Shown piece after piece: positions 1 through 9,281 of a stretch of DNA of 64,000 nucleotides. Within the stretch, counting starts at the first letter, position 1; the number at the start of each line of letters is the position of its first letter. The DNA lies in NCBI RefSeq assembly GCF_000497245.1, contig NZ_AWTC01000001.1, forward strand, positions 242,234 through 306,233, written 5' to 3'. This stretch comes from Sporolactobacillus laevolacticus DSM 442 (GTDB lineage Bacteria; Bacillota; Bacilli; Bacillales; Sporolactobacillaceae). The translations under genes and the position numbers were made by a program. The notes under the pieces are model-generated. The model saw only the letters and a list, made by a program, of their open reading frames with translations. It made no database searches and was not told the origin of the DNA.

Positions 1-103
1 AAGCGATTACCGTCTCCCACAGATGTCCGGTCAATGTTCCTGCCGCAATGACAAGCCAGAAAATCGGATGGATTCTGATTTTAGAAAGCAGCAGTCTAGT
101 CAA
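1..103 (-). CDS. spoIVFB: SpoIVFB, intramembrane metalloprotease (partial, N-terminus only)
   Basis: Only the first 34 codons are in the window; the rest runs off the left edge. The reading frame encodes a segment containing KIRIHP then TGHLWE, which matches my memory of the B. subtilis SpoIVFB N-terminus (KIHVHP...TGH). The start is a TTG at 103, the only candidate after an in-frame TGA, and it overlaps the spoIVFA stop codon, so the genes are translationally coupled. In the family the enzyme is a site-2-type zinc protease in the outer forespore membrane that cleaves pro-sigma-K. The HExxH motif lies outside the window and cannot be checked. Confidence 0.85.
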   Translation of the reverse strand, partial: MTRLLLSKIRIHPIFWLVIAAGTLTGHLWETVIA

Positions 104-887
104 AGGACATCACCTGTATGGGATCGATAAATTTTTCACCTTTTTTCAGCGCAAAGTAGAACGTTCCTTTTTTGTCTTTTCCAGAGGTAATGCCGATCTT
201 CTGTCCTTTTTTCACCTCCTGATACACTTTTACGTTAGCCTTATCAAGCTTCCCGTACCATGATTCATCGCTGTCCTTGTGTTGGATAACAACGGTTTCG
301 CCGATATTCTTCTTTTTGCCGACAAAAACAACAAGACCATCTTTGACTGCCCGAACTTCAGAGTGTGATGAAGTCTCGACGGTTACCCCTTTCGTAGTAT
401 TGCTATATGGAGACTTCACCTCACCGATAACCGGTTCAGCAAAGGACGAAGAATTCGTACGATTTGTACTGATCGAACGACCGCCATCTGCTGATTTCGA
501 TGTATTGTTGGAAAAGCTGGGCAGAAAACTTATTGGATCTCCCAAATTCTTTTCATACCAATTAGAAACAGCCGCAAATTGGAATTCCTGCGTCATCGCT
601 GTCTTAATCGAATTTTTCACCGCGTGAAAATGATCACCAGTACTCGTATTAATCAGATAGGTTGAGCCGACGAGCAAAGCAGAGACAAGACATTGAACAA
701 AGAAACGGCGTGATCGGTGAATAGGCGGGTGCTGCCCCTCATCCGTATGTTCCCAGTAAGGATATGGATCACGCCGATTGCTCGTTTCTCTGTATTTCGG
801 ATATGACTTGGGTGGTGCCTGCAGCATCATTAGTTTTCTCTTTTTTCGTTCTAAATGTCTCCTTTTATAATCCGTAACGTCTTTCAT
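96..887 (-). CDS. spoIVFA: SpoIVFA, regulator of the SpoIVFB protease
   Basis: The protein has 263 residues from the ATG at 887, preceded by AAAGG; a GTG at 905 is a weaker alternative. A basic N-terminal cytoplasmic stretch is followed by one membrane segment near residues 65-85, a linker, and a C-terminal degenerate M23/LytM-like domain (about 165-263: VRAVKDGLVVFVG, then VVIQHKD, then KKGQKIG). The catalytic histidines of active M23 peptidases are not apparent, as expected for SpoIVFA. In the family it anchors and holds SpoIVFB in check until SpoIVB cleaves it during engulfment. It follows minD as in B. subtilis, but a terminator and a separate promoter-like site stand between them. The C-terminus overlaps spoIVFB. 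Confidence 0.9.
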   Translation of the reverse strand: MKDVTDYKRRHLERKKRKLMMLQAPPKSYPKYRETSNRRDPYPYWEHTDEGQHPPIHRSRRFFVQCLVSALLVGSTYLINTSTGDHFHAVKNSIKTAMTQEFQFAAVSNWYEKNLGDPISFLPSFSNNTSKSADGGRSISTNRTNSSSFAEPVIGEVKSPYSNTTKGVTVETSSHSEVRAVKDGLVVFVGKKKNIGETVVIQHKDSDESWYGKLDKANVKVYQEVKKGQKIGITSGKDKKGTFYFALKKGEKFIDPIQVMSFD

Positions 888-999
888 GTTCGGCTTCCTT
901 TCCACCTTGTCCTTTTTTCTGATAAGGTTTCAATAAATGGATAGATTGATGGGTTAAAATCTGCAGGTAGCTTGGACATTGAAACAAGCTTCTATGAAC

Positions 1000-1029
1000 A
1001 CTCTATGCGCGTATCATATAAAATATGAA
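1000..1029 (-). promoter_or_regulatory. Candidate sigma-E promoter of spoIVFA-spoIVFB
   Basis: On the minus strand TTCATATT (1029-1022) and CATAGAGT (1007-1000) are separated by 14 bases. This resembles the sigma-E pattern (-35 with ATATT, -10 CATACAnT, spacing about 14) that drives mother-cell genes. It lies about 110 bases upstream of spoIVFA and downstream of the minD terminator, so it would let spoIVF be expressed apart from minCD. Confidence 0.6.
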
Positions 1030-1034
1030 CATAC

Positions 1035-1077
1035 AAAAAGCGACCATCACTCGAGAGTTTCTCGAACAATGGCCGCT
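1035..1077 (-). terminator. Intrinsic terminator after minD
   Basis: Minus-strand hairpin with arms AGCGGCCAT and ATGGTCGCT, extended by CGAGA/TCTCG, followed by TTTTTG. It ends the minC-minD transcript before spoIVFA. Confidence 0.7.
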
Positions 1078-1098
1078 ATTCGCGGTTTTATTTATTTT

Positions 1099-1896
1099 TT
1101 ATCTCATACCTAACAATGATTTAAATCGATGCAAGAATCCATTTTTTTCTTCAATCGCCATAAGCGGCACGGTCTCGCCTAAAATCCGCCTTCCAATATT
1201 TCGGTAGGCCTGCGAAGCCTTTGATGATGGATTAAGGACAACCGGCTCACCCTTGTTCGAAGATGAGATTACTCCGTCATCATCCAAAACTATACCGAGT
1301 AAATCTATTGCCAAAATGTTCATGATCTCATCAATCTCGAGCATTTCGCCCTTTTTCAGCATATGCTGACGAATGCGATTAATAATCAACCGAGGCGGAG
1401 TAATCTGCTTTTCCTGCTCAAGTAAGCCGATAATTCGGTCAGCATCTCGCACTGAAGAAATCTCGGGGGTTGTCACAACAATCGCATGATCTGCACCTGC
1501 TACGGCGTTTCTAAAGCCACGTTCAATACCTGCCGGACAGTCAATAATGATATAATCAAAATCCGCTTTCAATTCATCAACCATTTTTTTCATTTCAGAT
1601 GGATTTACGGCCATCTTATCGGTTGTCTGGGCAGCCGGAAGCATACTGAGACATTCAAATCGTTTATCTTTTACCAGCGCCTGATTCAATTTGCATCGGC
1701 CATGCGCCACATCTACAAGATCGTAAATAATTCGATTTTCCAGCCCCATAACAACGTCTAAATTACGCAAACCGATATCCGTATCCACAAGACAAACTTT
1801 CTTTCCCTGCAATGCCAAAACCGTTCCAATATTTGCTGAAGTAGTTGTCTTGCCGACACCGCCCTTGCCTGAAGTCACAACGATTGCTTCCCCCAT
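1099..1896 (-). CDS. minD: MinD, septum-site ParA/MinD ATPase
   Basis: The protein has 265 residues from the ATG at 1896, with AGAGGGG seven bases upstream; an ATG six codons further out lacks this spacing. The deviant Walker A motif SGKGGVGKTT is at residues 9-18, a switch region follows (DTDIGLRNLD), and the amphipathic membrane-targeting helix is at the extreme C-terminus (FLHRFKSLLG). The protein binds the membrane as an ATP dimer, recruits MinC and blocks division near the poles. minC lies 23 bases upstream in the same operon, and the gene order matches B. subtilis. Confidence 0.97.
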   Translation of the reverse strand: MGEAIVVTSGKGGVGKTTTSANIGTVLALQGKKVCLVDTDIGLRNLDVVMGLENRIIYDLVDVAHGRCKLNQALVKDKRFECLSMLPAAQTTDKMAVNPSEMKKMVDELKADFDYIIIDCPAGIERGFRNAVAGADHAIVVTTPEISSVRDADRIIGLLEQEKQITPPRLIINRIRQHMLKKGEMLEIDEIMNILAIDLLGIVLDDDGVISSSNKGEPVVLNPSSKASQAYRNIGRRILGETVPLMAIEEKNGFLHRFKSLLGMR

Positions 1897-1919
1897 GGTT
1901 GCACCCCTCTTCAATAAAA

Positions 1920-2612
1920 TTACATCTTCTCAAGCGCGAACGAAAAATCATGTTTCTTCAATACGGAATGCATCCGGTCAATAACGATTTTTCCAACACT
2001 TTCGTCCAGGTATGCACATTCAAGTTTCTGGTTTTCGTTCATCTCTTCAACGGGTCCGCTTTCAGCTCGGCTGATCACCTGACCTATTTTTAACTGAGTT
2101 GGCGACATGACGGAGGCACAAATCACGGCATGCTTTCCGTCACTGCCGGAACCCGCAAGTGCGATGCCCCGCAGCGCACCAAAAATATAGATATTTCCCG
2201 TCGCCGAGACGATTCCTCCCGGATTCACATCACCGATCAAAAGCAGGTCTCCCTCGACGGAAAGCGTCTGTCCGGAGCGGATAATTCGAGCAATCGGCAC
2301 AATTTTTTCTTGTGTCTTCTTTTTCGAAAATTCCTCAAACGTCATCACATTTGACTGGATCTCATCAACTTTCAGATAGTCAAAAGCATGAATCATTTTT
2401 TTGAGTTCATCTCGTTGCGATTCGCTAAGATAACGATTTCCTGCTTGAACTTTTACCGATATGACAGGACCATTCTTATAAAGATTGGCGTTTACCGTCA
2501 GTTTTTCTTTAAGTTCATGCAACAAATCGTGATAAGCGCAAGAGTCATCCATAACGAGCACAAGCCCGTCTTTCCTGCCTTTCATCGTTACAAGTGGATG
2601 ATTGGCTGACAT
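1920..2612 (-). CDS. minC: MinC, FtsZ polymerisation inhibitor
   Basis: The protein has 230 residues from the ATG at 2612, nine bases after GAGGTG. A GTG four codons earlier lies inside the ribosome binding site and is less likely. The N-terminal domain (about 1-105) is the FtsZ-inhibiting part. The C-terminal domain (about 120-220) shows glycine-rich beta-helix repeats (GDLLLIGDVNPGG, then GNIYIFGALRG), which dimerise and bind MinD. It is co-transcribed with minD. Confidence 0.95.
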   Translation of the reverse strand: MSANHPLVTMKGRKDGLVLVMDDSCAYHDLLHELKEKLTVNANLYKNGPVISVKVQAGNRYLSESQRDELKKMIHAFDYLKVDEIQSNVMTFEEFSKKKTQEKIVPIARIIRSGQTLSVEGDLLLIGDVNPGGIVSATGNIYIFGALRGIALAGSGSDGKHAVICASVMSPTQLKIGQVISRAESGPVEEMNENQKLECAYLDESVGKIVIDRMHSVLKKHDFSFALEKM

Positions 2613-2735
2613 CGGGATTTTCACCTCGATATGTTTTTATTCAATAGAGGAAGGACATAATCCTTCTTAAATAAGCAAGCAGTATCATAAGCAGTCGAAA
2701 ATTAGTTATTGATTATTTTATCGGCAAAAATGCCT

Positions 2736-3251
2736 TTATTTTTCAGGTCCATCCGAAATCCGTTCCAAATAACGTCTGAATGGGTAATAGATGATTGCCG
2801 CAAAAAGCACATTCAGCAAGATAGTTGGGATAAGATTCCATTGAAAGAAAAAGGAAGGCTGCTGGTCGGTTAAGCCAATCATCAGATAAATGACATAGAC
2901 TTCACACTGCATAATACATACACCTGCAACCACCAGGAGCATAGTCATTGCCGCATTCATGTTTACCCACCGGGAAATAATCTGAGCGCAATAGATGGCG
3001 ACTGCCAAGCTAAACGCATAGACCCCCAGCACGGACGAATAGATTATATCGATTAAAAAACCAAACAGCACGGCATATTTTAAGCCCCAGCTTATTGAGC
3101 CAAAAAAAGCAACCATGAGCAATGCAACAAGCACAAATTCGGGGACGATCTGAGCCTTACCCCAAGCATAGCTAAATGGAAAAAGGGGCATAACGGTCCC
3201 TTGAATAAGAAAGAGGAGAAATAGAAAAATGAAGACTTTGATCTGCTTCAA
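2736..3251 (-). CDS. mreD: MreD, rod-shape-determining membrane protein
   Basis: The protein has 171 residues, is strongly hydrophobic with about five membrane segments, and has the short basic ends usual for MreD. It starts at a TTG whose bases overlap the mreC stop codon (TTGA), with GGGGGAAGGG just upstream. It works with MreB and MreC in the elongasome that directs lateral wall synthesis. A gap of about 120 bases with no clear terminator separates it from minC, so read-through into minCD is plausible, as in B. subtilis. Confidence 0.93.
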   Translation of the reverse strand: MKQIKVFIFLFLLFLIQGTVMPLFPFSYAWGKAQIVPEFVLVALLMVAFFGSISWGLKYAVLFGFLIDIIYSSVLGVYAFSLAVAIYCAQIISRWVNMNAAMTMLLVVAGVCIMQCEVYVIYLMIGLTDQQPSFFFQWNLIPTILLNVLFAAIIYYPFRRYLERISDGPEK

Positions 3252-4126
3252 TTGCCCTTCCCCCCGCTACTGGACGTCTGCGCCTTTCTTTCAATGATCA
3301 TCACATAGCTTAGATCATTTAAATTGGCAGCAGGTTTGACCTCAGCAGCCTTTGTAAGTCCATATTGATCTGTCGTGACATGAGTAATTGTGCCAATCAC
3401 AAGACCTTTTGTATATTTGCCGCTTAAACCCGATGTCGTAACGATCTGACCTTTTTTCACATTCGCCTTGATCGGGATTTTCTGAAAAAGTAAAACACCC
3501 TTGTTCTGATCATATCCCTCAATCATGCCGAATACCGGTTGCGAATTTTTGTTTTCAATGACCGCGGAGATCTGGTTTACATTTTGCTGATCAGAGATAA
3601 GCGAGACCTTACTTGTAAAATTCCCGGTTTTTGAAATACTTCCGATTAGACGCCTGCCAGACGTGATCACCGGCATCCCGTTCTTGATACCGTTGACTTT
3701 GCCTTTGTCCAAAGTTATTAGCTGATTCCACTGATCGCTTGATCTTCCTATCATGGTTGCTGAATACTTTTTAAAATCTGAAAGTGCAGGATCTTTAAGC
3801 AAGTTCAACTGCGCTTTCAATTCATTGTTTTGCATCGAAAGATCTCTATTTTCTTGCTCAACACTCGCATAATCTGCTAGATTTTCTTTAAGTCGCTTAT
3901 TTTCTTTATAAGCATTATTGATATCATCGACATTCTGAAAGAAACCCGCTACATAGCGAGCGGGTACATTAACAACATATTGAAACCCTCCAACAACATC
4001 CTGAACAAATTGTTCCGTCCATGTAGAACGCGTACCCTCTTTAAGAGAGTAGCTAATCAAAGCAATCAAAACAATCAGGCTTGTTAAAAGGACAATCAAT
4101 TTTTTATTTGAGAAAAATGAAGGCAT
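3248..4126 (-). CDS. mreC: MreC, rod-shape-determining protein
   Basis: The protein has 292 residues. One N-terminal membrane segment (about 8-27) is followed by a coiled coil (about 70-115, repeated ENRxL and NNEL patterns) and an extracellular beta-barrel region with the MreC signatures KGxxNGIKNGMPV and GLVIGTI. MreC forms filaments on the outer face of the membrane and links MreB to the penicillin-binding proteins and RodA. It starts at an ATG after AGGTG and overlaps mreD by four bases. Confidence 0.95.
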   Translation of the reverse strand: MPSFFSNKKLIVLLTSLIVLIALISYSLKEGTRSTWTEQFVQDVVGGFQYVVNVPARYVAGFFQNVDDINNAYKENKRLKENLADYASVEQENRDLSMQNNELKAQLNLLKDPALSDFKKYSATMIGRSSDQWNQLITLDKGKVNGIKNGMPVITSGRRLIGSISKTGNFTSKVSLISDQQNVNQISAVIENKNSQPVFGMIEGYDQNKGVLLFQKIPIKANVKKGQIVTTSGLSGKYTKGLVIGTITHVTTDQYGLTKAAEVKPAANLNDLSYVMIIERKAQTSSSGGKGN

Positions 4127-4167
4127 AGAGACACCTGCTTAATCATTTACGTTCCATTCGAAAGGAA

Positions 4168-5211
4168 TTATTTTTTGTTTGACAATGAAATAGTATTAGC
4201 TTTAGAGCGGATCAAAGGCAAATTTTCAAGTGAACGGCCGGTACCGATTGCAACGCAATCAAGCGGATTCTCAGCCACCATCACAGGCATCTTGGTTTCA
4301 TCGCTCAGAACATGATCCAAATTTTTCAGCAGAGCGCCGCCGCCAGTCAGGACAATACCGCGATCCATAATATCAGCAGCAAGTTCAGGCGGCGTCTTTT
4401 CCAAGGTCACTTTGACCGCTTCTACAATCTGGTTGACGGAATCGCTCAAGGCTGAAGCAATCTCTTTACCGGAAATTTCAATGGTTTTCGGTAATCCGGA
4501 CAAAAGATCGCGGCCGCGGACTTCCATCTTGGCATTCTCTGTTTCTTCTGAGCCGCCAGCAGAACCAATTTGTATTTTCAAGGATTCGGCTGATCGCTCA
4601 CCAATCATCAAGTTGTACGTCTTCTTTACATATTGGATAATGGCTTCATCCATATCGTCTCCTGCTATCCGGATCGACTGGCTCGTTACAATGCCGCCTA
4701 ACGAAATGATCGCTACTTCAGTCGTTCCTCCGCCAATATCAACAACCATGCTTCCTGTCGGTTCCCAAACTGGAAGATCGGCACCGACCGCAGCAGCGAA
4801 AGGCTCTTCAATTGTATACGCCTCACGTGCTCCAGCTTGTTTTGTCGCATCTTCAACAGCACGTTTTTCCACTGCAGTTATGCCTGAAGGCACACAAACC
4901 ATTACACTTGGCTTACGTGAAAAAATCGACCTTTGTTTTTGAGCTTGATTTATGAAATATTTCATCATAGTCGCTGTCGTTTCAAAATCCGCGATCACAC
5001 CATTTTTCATTGGTCGTACCGCTACAATATTGCCCGGTGTACGACCGATCATATTCTTGGCTGGGCCGCCGACCGCCTCGATCAGACCTGAGTCTGTATG
5101 CAATGCGACGACTGATGGCTCTCTAACGACCACACCTTTGCCTTTCACATATACTAAAGTGTTGGCCGTGCCGAGGTCTATACCCATATCTTTAGAAAAT
5201 CCGCCAAACAT
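4168..5211 (-). CDS. mreB: MreB, actin-like cell-shape protein
   Basis: The protein has 347 residues, near the usual 335-347. Actin-fold nucleotide-binding motifs are clear: [10 protein letters not shown] (phosphate 1), [10 protein letters not shown] (phosphate 2) and TGGGALL (adenosine). It forms membrane-associated filaments that move with the elongasome. It starts at an ATG after GAAGGGAG and leads the mreBCD operon. A short C-terminal Ser/Asn/Lys-rich tail follows the conserved core. Confidence 0.97.
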   Translation of the reverse strand: MFGGFSKDMGIDLGTANTLVYVKGKGVVVREPSVVALHTDSGLIEAVGGPAKNMIGRTPGNIVAVRPMKNGVIADFETTATMMKYFINQAQKQRSIFSRKPSVMVCVPSGITAVEKRAVEDATKQAGAREAYTIEEPFAAAVGADLPVWEPTGSMVVDIGGGTTEVAIISLGGIVTSQSIRIAGDDMDEAIIQYVKKTYNLMIGERSAESLKIQIGSAGGSEETENAKMEVRGRDLLSGLPKTIEISGKEIASALSDSVNQIVEAVKVTLEKTPPELAADIMDRGIVLTGGGALLKNLDHVLSDETKMPVMVAENPLDCVAIGTGRSLENLPLIRSKANTISLSNKK

Positions 5212-5336
5212 CTATGTAATCTCCCTTCAAGTTGCAGAACTCATGCACTTAATTATATCTTAATTGATCTTGAATTTATAGGGCTTGGGCAAAATGTCCA
5301 CAAAAACCCATCAGTTTTCCATTACCTGCTGATCTT

Positions 5337-6023
5337 TTAGATCAAGCCTTTTTGCTTCAAGCTTACAAATTTCCGATCACCGATCACAATATGATCCAAA
5401 ACATCAACACCAAGCATTTTGCCGCAGGAAACAAGACGTTTCGTGACATCGATATCCTCCCTGCTTGGTGTTGGGTCACCACTTGGATGATTGTGAAAAC
5501 AGATAATCGATGCCGCCGATTGCCTAACCGCTTCCTTGAACACCTCTCGCGGGTGAACTATTGAGGTATTCAAGCTGCCTACAAAGATCGTTTTCTTTTG
5601 CAGGACCTGATTTTTGGTATTAAGAAATAAGGCAACAAAATGCTCTTGCTTTAAAGCACGCAACTCTTCCATCACATAATCCGCGCCGTCTTCCGGAGAG
5701 CGGATCGCATAACGGGAATCATGAACCATACGCGCCATGCGTTGGCCGATCTCGAATCCGGCCAGCAGCTGGACCGCCTTGGCTGTCCCGATACCCTTCA
5801 CGCTTTTTAGTTCTTCAATACTCGCTTCTTTCAATAGCTCTAAGCCTTTAAACTGGCTGACTAACCGTTCAGCAAGCTGCATGACTGATTCATTCTTTGT
5901 ACCTGAATGCAGTAGAATCGCTAGCAGTTCCTGATTGGAAAGCGTCGGCGCTCCTTCACGAATCAGGCGCTCTCTCGGGCGGTCCCCTTGAGGTACATCT
6001 CTCATCATCACGTTTTTGTTCAT
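5337..6023 (-). CDS. radC: RadC-family JAB/MPN-domain protein
   Basis: The protein has 228 residues. An N-terminal helix-hairpin-helix region (about 40-75, SVKGIGTAKAVQL) precedes the JAMM metal site HNHPSGDPTPSREDID, which carries both histidines and the aspartate. Family members were once called DNA-repair proteins but the biochemical role is unsettled. The ATG at 6023 follows GGGGGA by eight bases. In B. subtilis maf sits directly upstream of radC; here the upstream neighbour is spoIIB and maf is absent. Confidence 0.93.
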   Translation of the reverse strand: MNKNVMMRDVPQGDRPRERLIREGAPTLSNQELLAILLHSGTKNESVMQLAERLVSQFKGLELLKEASIEELKSVKGIGTAKAVQLLAGFEIGQRMARMVHDSRYAIRSPEDGADYVMEELRALKQEHFVALFLNTKNQVLQKKTIFVGSLNTSIVHPREVFKEAVRQSAASIICFHNHPSGDPTPSREDIDVTKRLVSCGKMLGVDVLDHIVIGDRKFVSLKQKGLI

Positions 6024-6108
6024 CTACCGATTCCCCCATTCTTTGAAGGCAATGCCATTTAAGATATACCATACCTTTTCTGGCTGACTTCTGCAGAATG
6101 GAAAAAGC

Positions 6109-6140
6109 AAAAAAAGACACGACTTTTGTGGTAGTCGTCC
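6109..6140 (-). terminator. Putative terminator after spoIIB
   Basis: Minus-strand hairpin GGACGACT...AGTCGTGTC followed by seven T. One mismatch lies in the stem. Confidence 0.5.
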
Positions 6141-6196
6141 ATTATTTTCGACGGCAAACTATAATTTATGTCAATAAAGCACAAAAATAGGGTGAA

Positions 6197-7234
6197 TTAT
6201 TTTTTTCCATTTGTGCTATTAATCATTACCCCATATTCAGAAACTGATTCAAGCAAGGATTGCTGAAATTGTACAAACTGCGCTTCAGAATGGCTGGCCG
6301 CGAGTTTTTGTGCGGCATTTTTCGACTGGTCCACACTTGCGAGAAAACGGCCAACCGTATTATCATTTGTCGACGCTGCATTTGTTCTGCACTTTTCATA
6401 CAGCTTGTCCATATTTTGCATTGTTTTTTTAGATGGACTACTTGCTCCATTCTGTGATTCTTCAGAAGCGGCCAGAAATGCCAGCATCAACTTTTTGCCA
6501 TCAAGCGCGCTATTCGCTTGTTTCTTATTATTGAGAAATCCTGTAGCCGGCTGGAATTGCATCTGTTTCTTGAAAACGGTCAGCCCTTGATCTTTATCAC
6601 GAGTAAGCAGTTGGCTTGCTCCTGCATCTGTCTCTGCGACACCGACAAAAATCGCCGTTCCTCCTGGAGTAGCCATAAGAATAGACGGCCCATGATTTCG
6701 GAGCTGGCTTGCAATTTGATCAGCTTTACTTTTTGATCCAAAAAGCCCCGCTTGTATTAAATAAACAGATAAATTAAGATCCTGGTTTTGAATAGCTTGT
6801 GATTTTTCTTCTGTTTGCGGCGATTTTCCTGAATTTGCCCACGTATCCTTCACCGCATGGTTTTGCTGACTGAAGATCGTTAACATGGACAAACCAATCA
6901 CTAATCCGACAACCACCGCAGCCGCTGCAGGTAGCCAGAAAAAACGAATGATGCGAACGGGCCCTGAAATCTGGTGTTGTTTCGGACGCCAAATTCTCTT
7001 TCCTCTGAACAAAGAATGTTTTCGTTTTACAAACGCATCCTGGTCAGTGAGCAAATGTGACGGTGCGTGCGCGTGTTCATCTACAGACTTAAGCTCAGTA
7101 GAGAAGGCAGTGCTCCAGTCAAGTGATTTATCCTTATCAGCCGCCGTCTCTTTTCTTGTCCATTCATCAAGATTATGTTTTTTTCCATTGAACGTAACCG
7201 TCACATGGGGTGCCTGTTTCTTGTTATCGGACAC
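6197..7234 (-). CDS. spoIIB: SpoIIB-like sporulation protein with SPOR domain
   Basis: The protein has 345 residues from a GTG at 7234 with AGGGGG six bases upstream. A charged cytoplasmic N-terminus is followed by one membrane segment near residues 113-135 (rich in A, V, L), then a SPOR-like domain (about 173-245, starting SVYLIQAGLFGSKSKADQIA), which binds denuded septal peptidoglycan in this fold. Position next to radC-mreB matches B. subtilis spoIIB, whose product acts at the polar septum during engulfment. Sequence outside the SPOR domain is poorly conserved, so the name rests on architecture and synteny. Confidence 0.85.
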   Translation of the reverse strand: MSDNKKQAPHVTVTFNGKKHNLDEWTRKETAADKDKSLDWSTAFSTELKSVDEHAHAPSHLLTDQDAFVKRKHSLFRGKRIWRPKQHQISGPVRIIRFFWLPAAAAVVVGLVIGLSMLTIFSQQNHAVKDTWANSGKSPQTEEKSQAIQNQDLNLSVYLIQAGLFGSKSKADQIASQLRNHGPSILMATPGGTAIFVGVAETDAGASQLLTRDKDQGLTVFKKQMQFQPATGFLNNKKQANSALDGKKLMLAFLAASEESQNGASSPSKKTMQNMDKLYEKCRTNAASTNDNTVGRFLASVDQSKNAAQKLAASHSEAQFVQFQQSLLESVSEYGVMINSTNGKK

Positions 7235-7295
7235 ATTTATCCCCCTCACAGCAAGACAAAACTCTTCTTCCGAAAATAGTAGCACACCAAGAATG

Positions 7296-7325
7296 AAAAA
7301 GGACGAGACATTTGTCGTCTCGTCC
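7296..7325 (-). terminator. Terminator after the diguanylate cyclase gene
   Basis: Minus-strand perfect stem GGACGAGAC / GTCTCGTCC followed by TTTTT. Confidence 0.75.
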
Positions 7326-7388
7326 CAAACTTTTTTCGCTGTTTTTCACGCTTCACATATATGAAACTGTGCACGTCAGTAAGCCGGA

Positions 7389-9086
7389 TCAGACAAAACG
7401 TGCAACTCGGTTCTTCCCCTTCTGCTTTGCTCCTCTGTACATCGCATGATCGGCATTGTAGATCAGTTCCGAAGGCTCAGTCGCATCAACCGGTGCTGTT
7501 GATGTTCCCAGACTGATCGTCACATAAATCTGATCGTAGCGATTCTCGGATTCATTAAAGATCATAAACGGTTCAGCCGCAACAGCTAGCCGGATCGTTT
7601 CCGCCACAGCGAAGCACAAATTACGATCAAGTCCTGGGAGCAGCACCGTAAATTCTTCACCGCCATATCTAGCCACAATGCCTTTATGTCCAACGGTTTT
7701 TCTCAGACGATTGGCGACTCCAATCAGGATCGCGTTTCCATTCTGATGCCCGTATGTGTCATTAATTCTTTTAAAATTATCAATATCCATCATGATAATC
7801 GAAAAGACTTCTATCGATGGGTTATTGTACATTTTACTGATAGCCTTCATCAAATATCTGTAGTTAAACAGATCCGTAAGCGGACAACGTTCGCTTTCCT
7901 TTTTTCGAATTTCAAAATTTTTAGCGTTTTCAAGTCCAATGGCTAAAAAATCGCCAACAATTTCCATCCCGATTCTGCTTGTTTTTGTATAGGCTTTATT
8001 TAAATGAGAAGCAATCGTCATCACGCCCATAACCTGGCCGCGATGCATCATAGGAACAGACAAATAGGACTTTGCCTGTCCATTGGAAAGCGCGTCAAGG
8101 AAAGGATACATGTCTCTCGCGCGGCCGAAACCAATAATCGCCTTGGACTGGCGATATACACTGAGACTGATATCGGCTTCCTGTTGGAAAGGAACAAACG
8201 ACTCACCCTCATCTTTACGGAACATACGAACGAGCTTTGGTTTTTCCGGATGGGTGTACAAAACAACATAAAGATAATCGACCGGCAGCATTTTCGGCGT
8301 TTTTTCAAAAAGTAGATCAAACACATGCTTCACAGAAAGTTCTTCTGTAAGCTGCTGTCCAAGATGATTAACACTTTGCAAAAAATTAATTAAGACTTGA
8401 CTATTGTTTATAAGACGAATAATAACAGAGAGCGTAACCATAGGTACGGCAATAATCATCATGCCAAGCCAGCCTTTTGTGGCGTACATGAGGTAAAAGG
8501 CGATGCCAAGCGGCATCATCAGTATCGTCATTGCAACTTCCCATACGGTGTCTTTATCGAAAAATTTCAACTTTACCGGTGGACTAAGCAACCATCTTCG
8601 TATAATATGTAGTGCAATCGTATTGACCACATAAGCTGAAAAGTAAAAGCCGATAATCGGAATAAAATTTAAATCAAGAACATTACCTGAAATCATCTCA
8701 ACTTCGCCGCCGAGCGCATAATACATCGAACCGGCAGATATGGAGACAGCGAGAAACATTAATGAATTTACAGGGATACGATGGGCATCGCTGATTCCTA
8801 TTCTCTGGGACAGCAAATAGACAAAAATGCCGAATTGCGTCAGCAATGTCTCGACAAACAAACCAAAAATAAGGAAGGAGGCAAGTCCTATTCCTTGAAG
8901 TACAATGATATCTGTTCCCTTAACTTTAAAACTGAAGAGAGCGGTTAATACAAAAACGATGCCTACAGTAGCCAATGAAGAAGGCGTAACATTTCGTGGT
9001 GGATCAGCCATGTAGATAAGAGGTAGTGTAAAAATCAATGTAAGGATCCAGATTGCGCTTACCGCTCGTCGCTTCACTTCGCTCAA
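7389..9086 (-). CDS. Membrane GAF-GGDEF diguanylate cyclase
   Basis: The protein has 565 residues from a TTG at 9086, eight bases after AAAGGAGG; a GTG two codons earlier is too close to that site. Five to seven hydrophobic segments fill residues 1-235, a GAF-type sensor domain follows (about 250-385), then a GGDEF domain (about 395-565) with an intact active site GGEEF near residue 475-479. The RxxD product-inhibition site expected just upstream is not present (TVGH occupies that place). Such enzymes make cyclic di-GMP from two GTP. It resembles B. subtilis DgcP in GAF-GGDEF order but carries membrane segments. It is transcribed alone. Confidence 0.88.
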   Translation of the reverse strand: MSEVKRRAVSAIWILTLIFTLPLIYMADPPRNVTPSSLATVGIVFVLTALFSFKVKGTDIIVLQGIGLASFLIFGLFVETLLTQFGIFVYLLSQRIGISDAHRIPVNSLMFLAVSISAGSMYYALGGEVEMISGNVLDLNFIPIIGFYFSAYVVNTIALHIIRRWLLSPPVKLKFFDKDTVWEVAMTILMMPLGIAFYLMYATKGWLGMMIIAVPMVTLSVIIRLINNSQVLINFLQSVNHLGQQLTEELSVKHVFDLLFEKTPKMLPVDYLYVVLYTHPEKPKLVRMFRKDEGESFVPFQQEADISLSVYRQSKAIIGFGRARDMYPFLDALSNGQAKSYLSVPMMHRGQVMGVMTIASHLNKAYTKTSRIGMEIVGDFLAIGLENAKNFEIRKKESERCPLTDLFNYRYLMKAISKMYNNPSIEVFSIIMMDIDNFKRINDTYGHQNGNAILIGVANRLRKTVGHKGIVARYGGEEFTVLLPGLDRNLCFAVAETIRLAVAAEPFMIFNESENRYDQIYVTISLGTSTAPVDATEPSELIYNADHAMYRGAKQKGKNRVARFV

Positions 9087-9182
9087 TCGCACTACCTCCT
9101 TTATCCTTGCATGTGCGATTTGAATTCGAAAATCTTCTATCCTATTACTTTTTTACTAAGTGTATTGTAGCAAAACAAAGAC

Positions 9183-9216
9183 AAGTTGAAAAGGTTTTTC
9201 AAAACCTTCTCAACTT
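9183..9216 (-). terminator. Putative terminator after folC
   Basis: Minus-strand hairpin AAGTTGAGAAGGTTTT / AAAACCTTTTCAACTT, followed by a weak T-rich run. It lies about 65 bases beyond the folC stop codon. Confidence 0.6.
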
Positions 9217-9281
9217 TCCACAAAAATCGCCCAATTGTTTTGTCCCTTGTTTTCTGAATATCCGGCATTTACAGACAAGAA

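Noticed and set aside
4412-4942. 176-codon plus-strand frame antisense to mreB
   Set aside because: mreB is beyond doubt on the other strand, and this frame has no start signal or family features.
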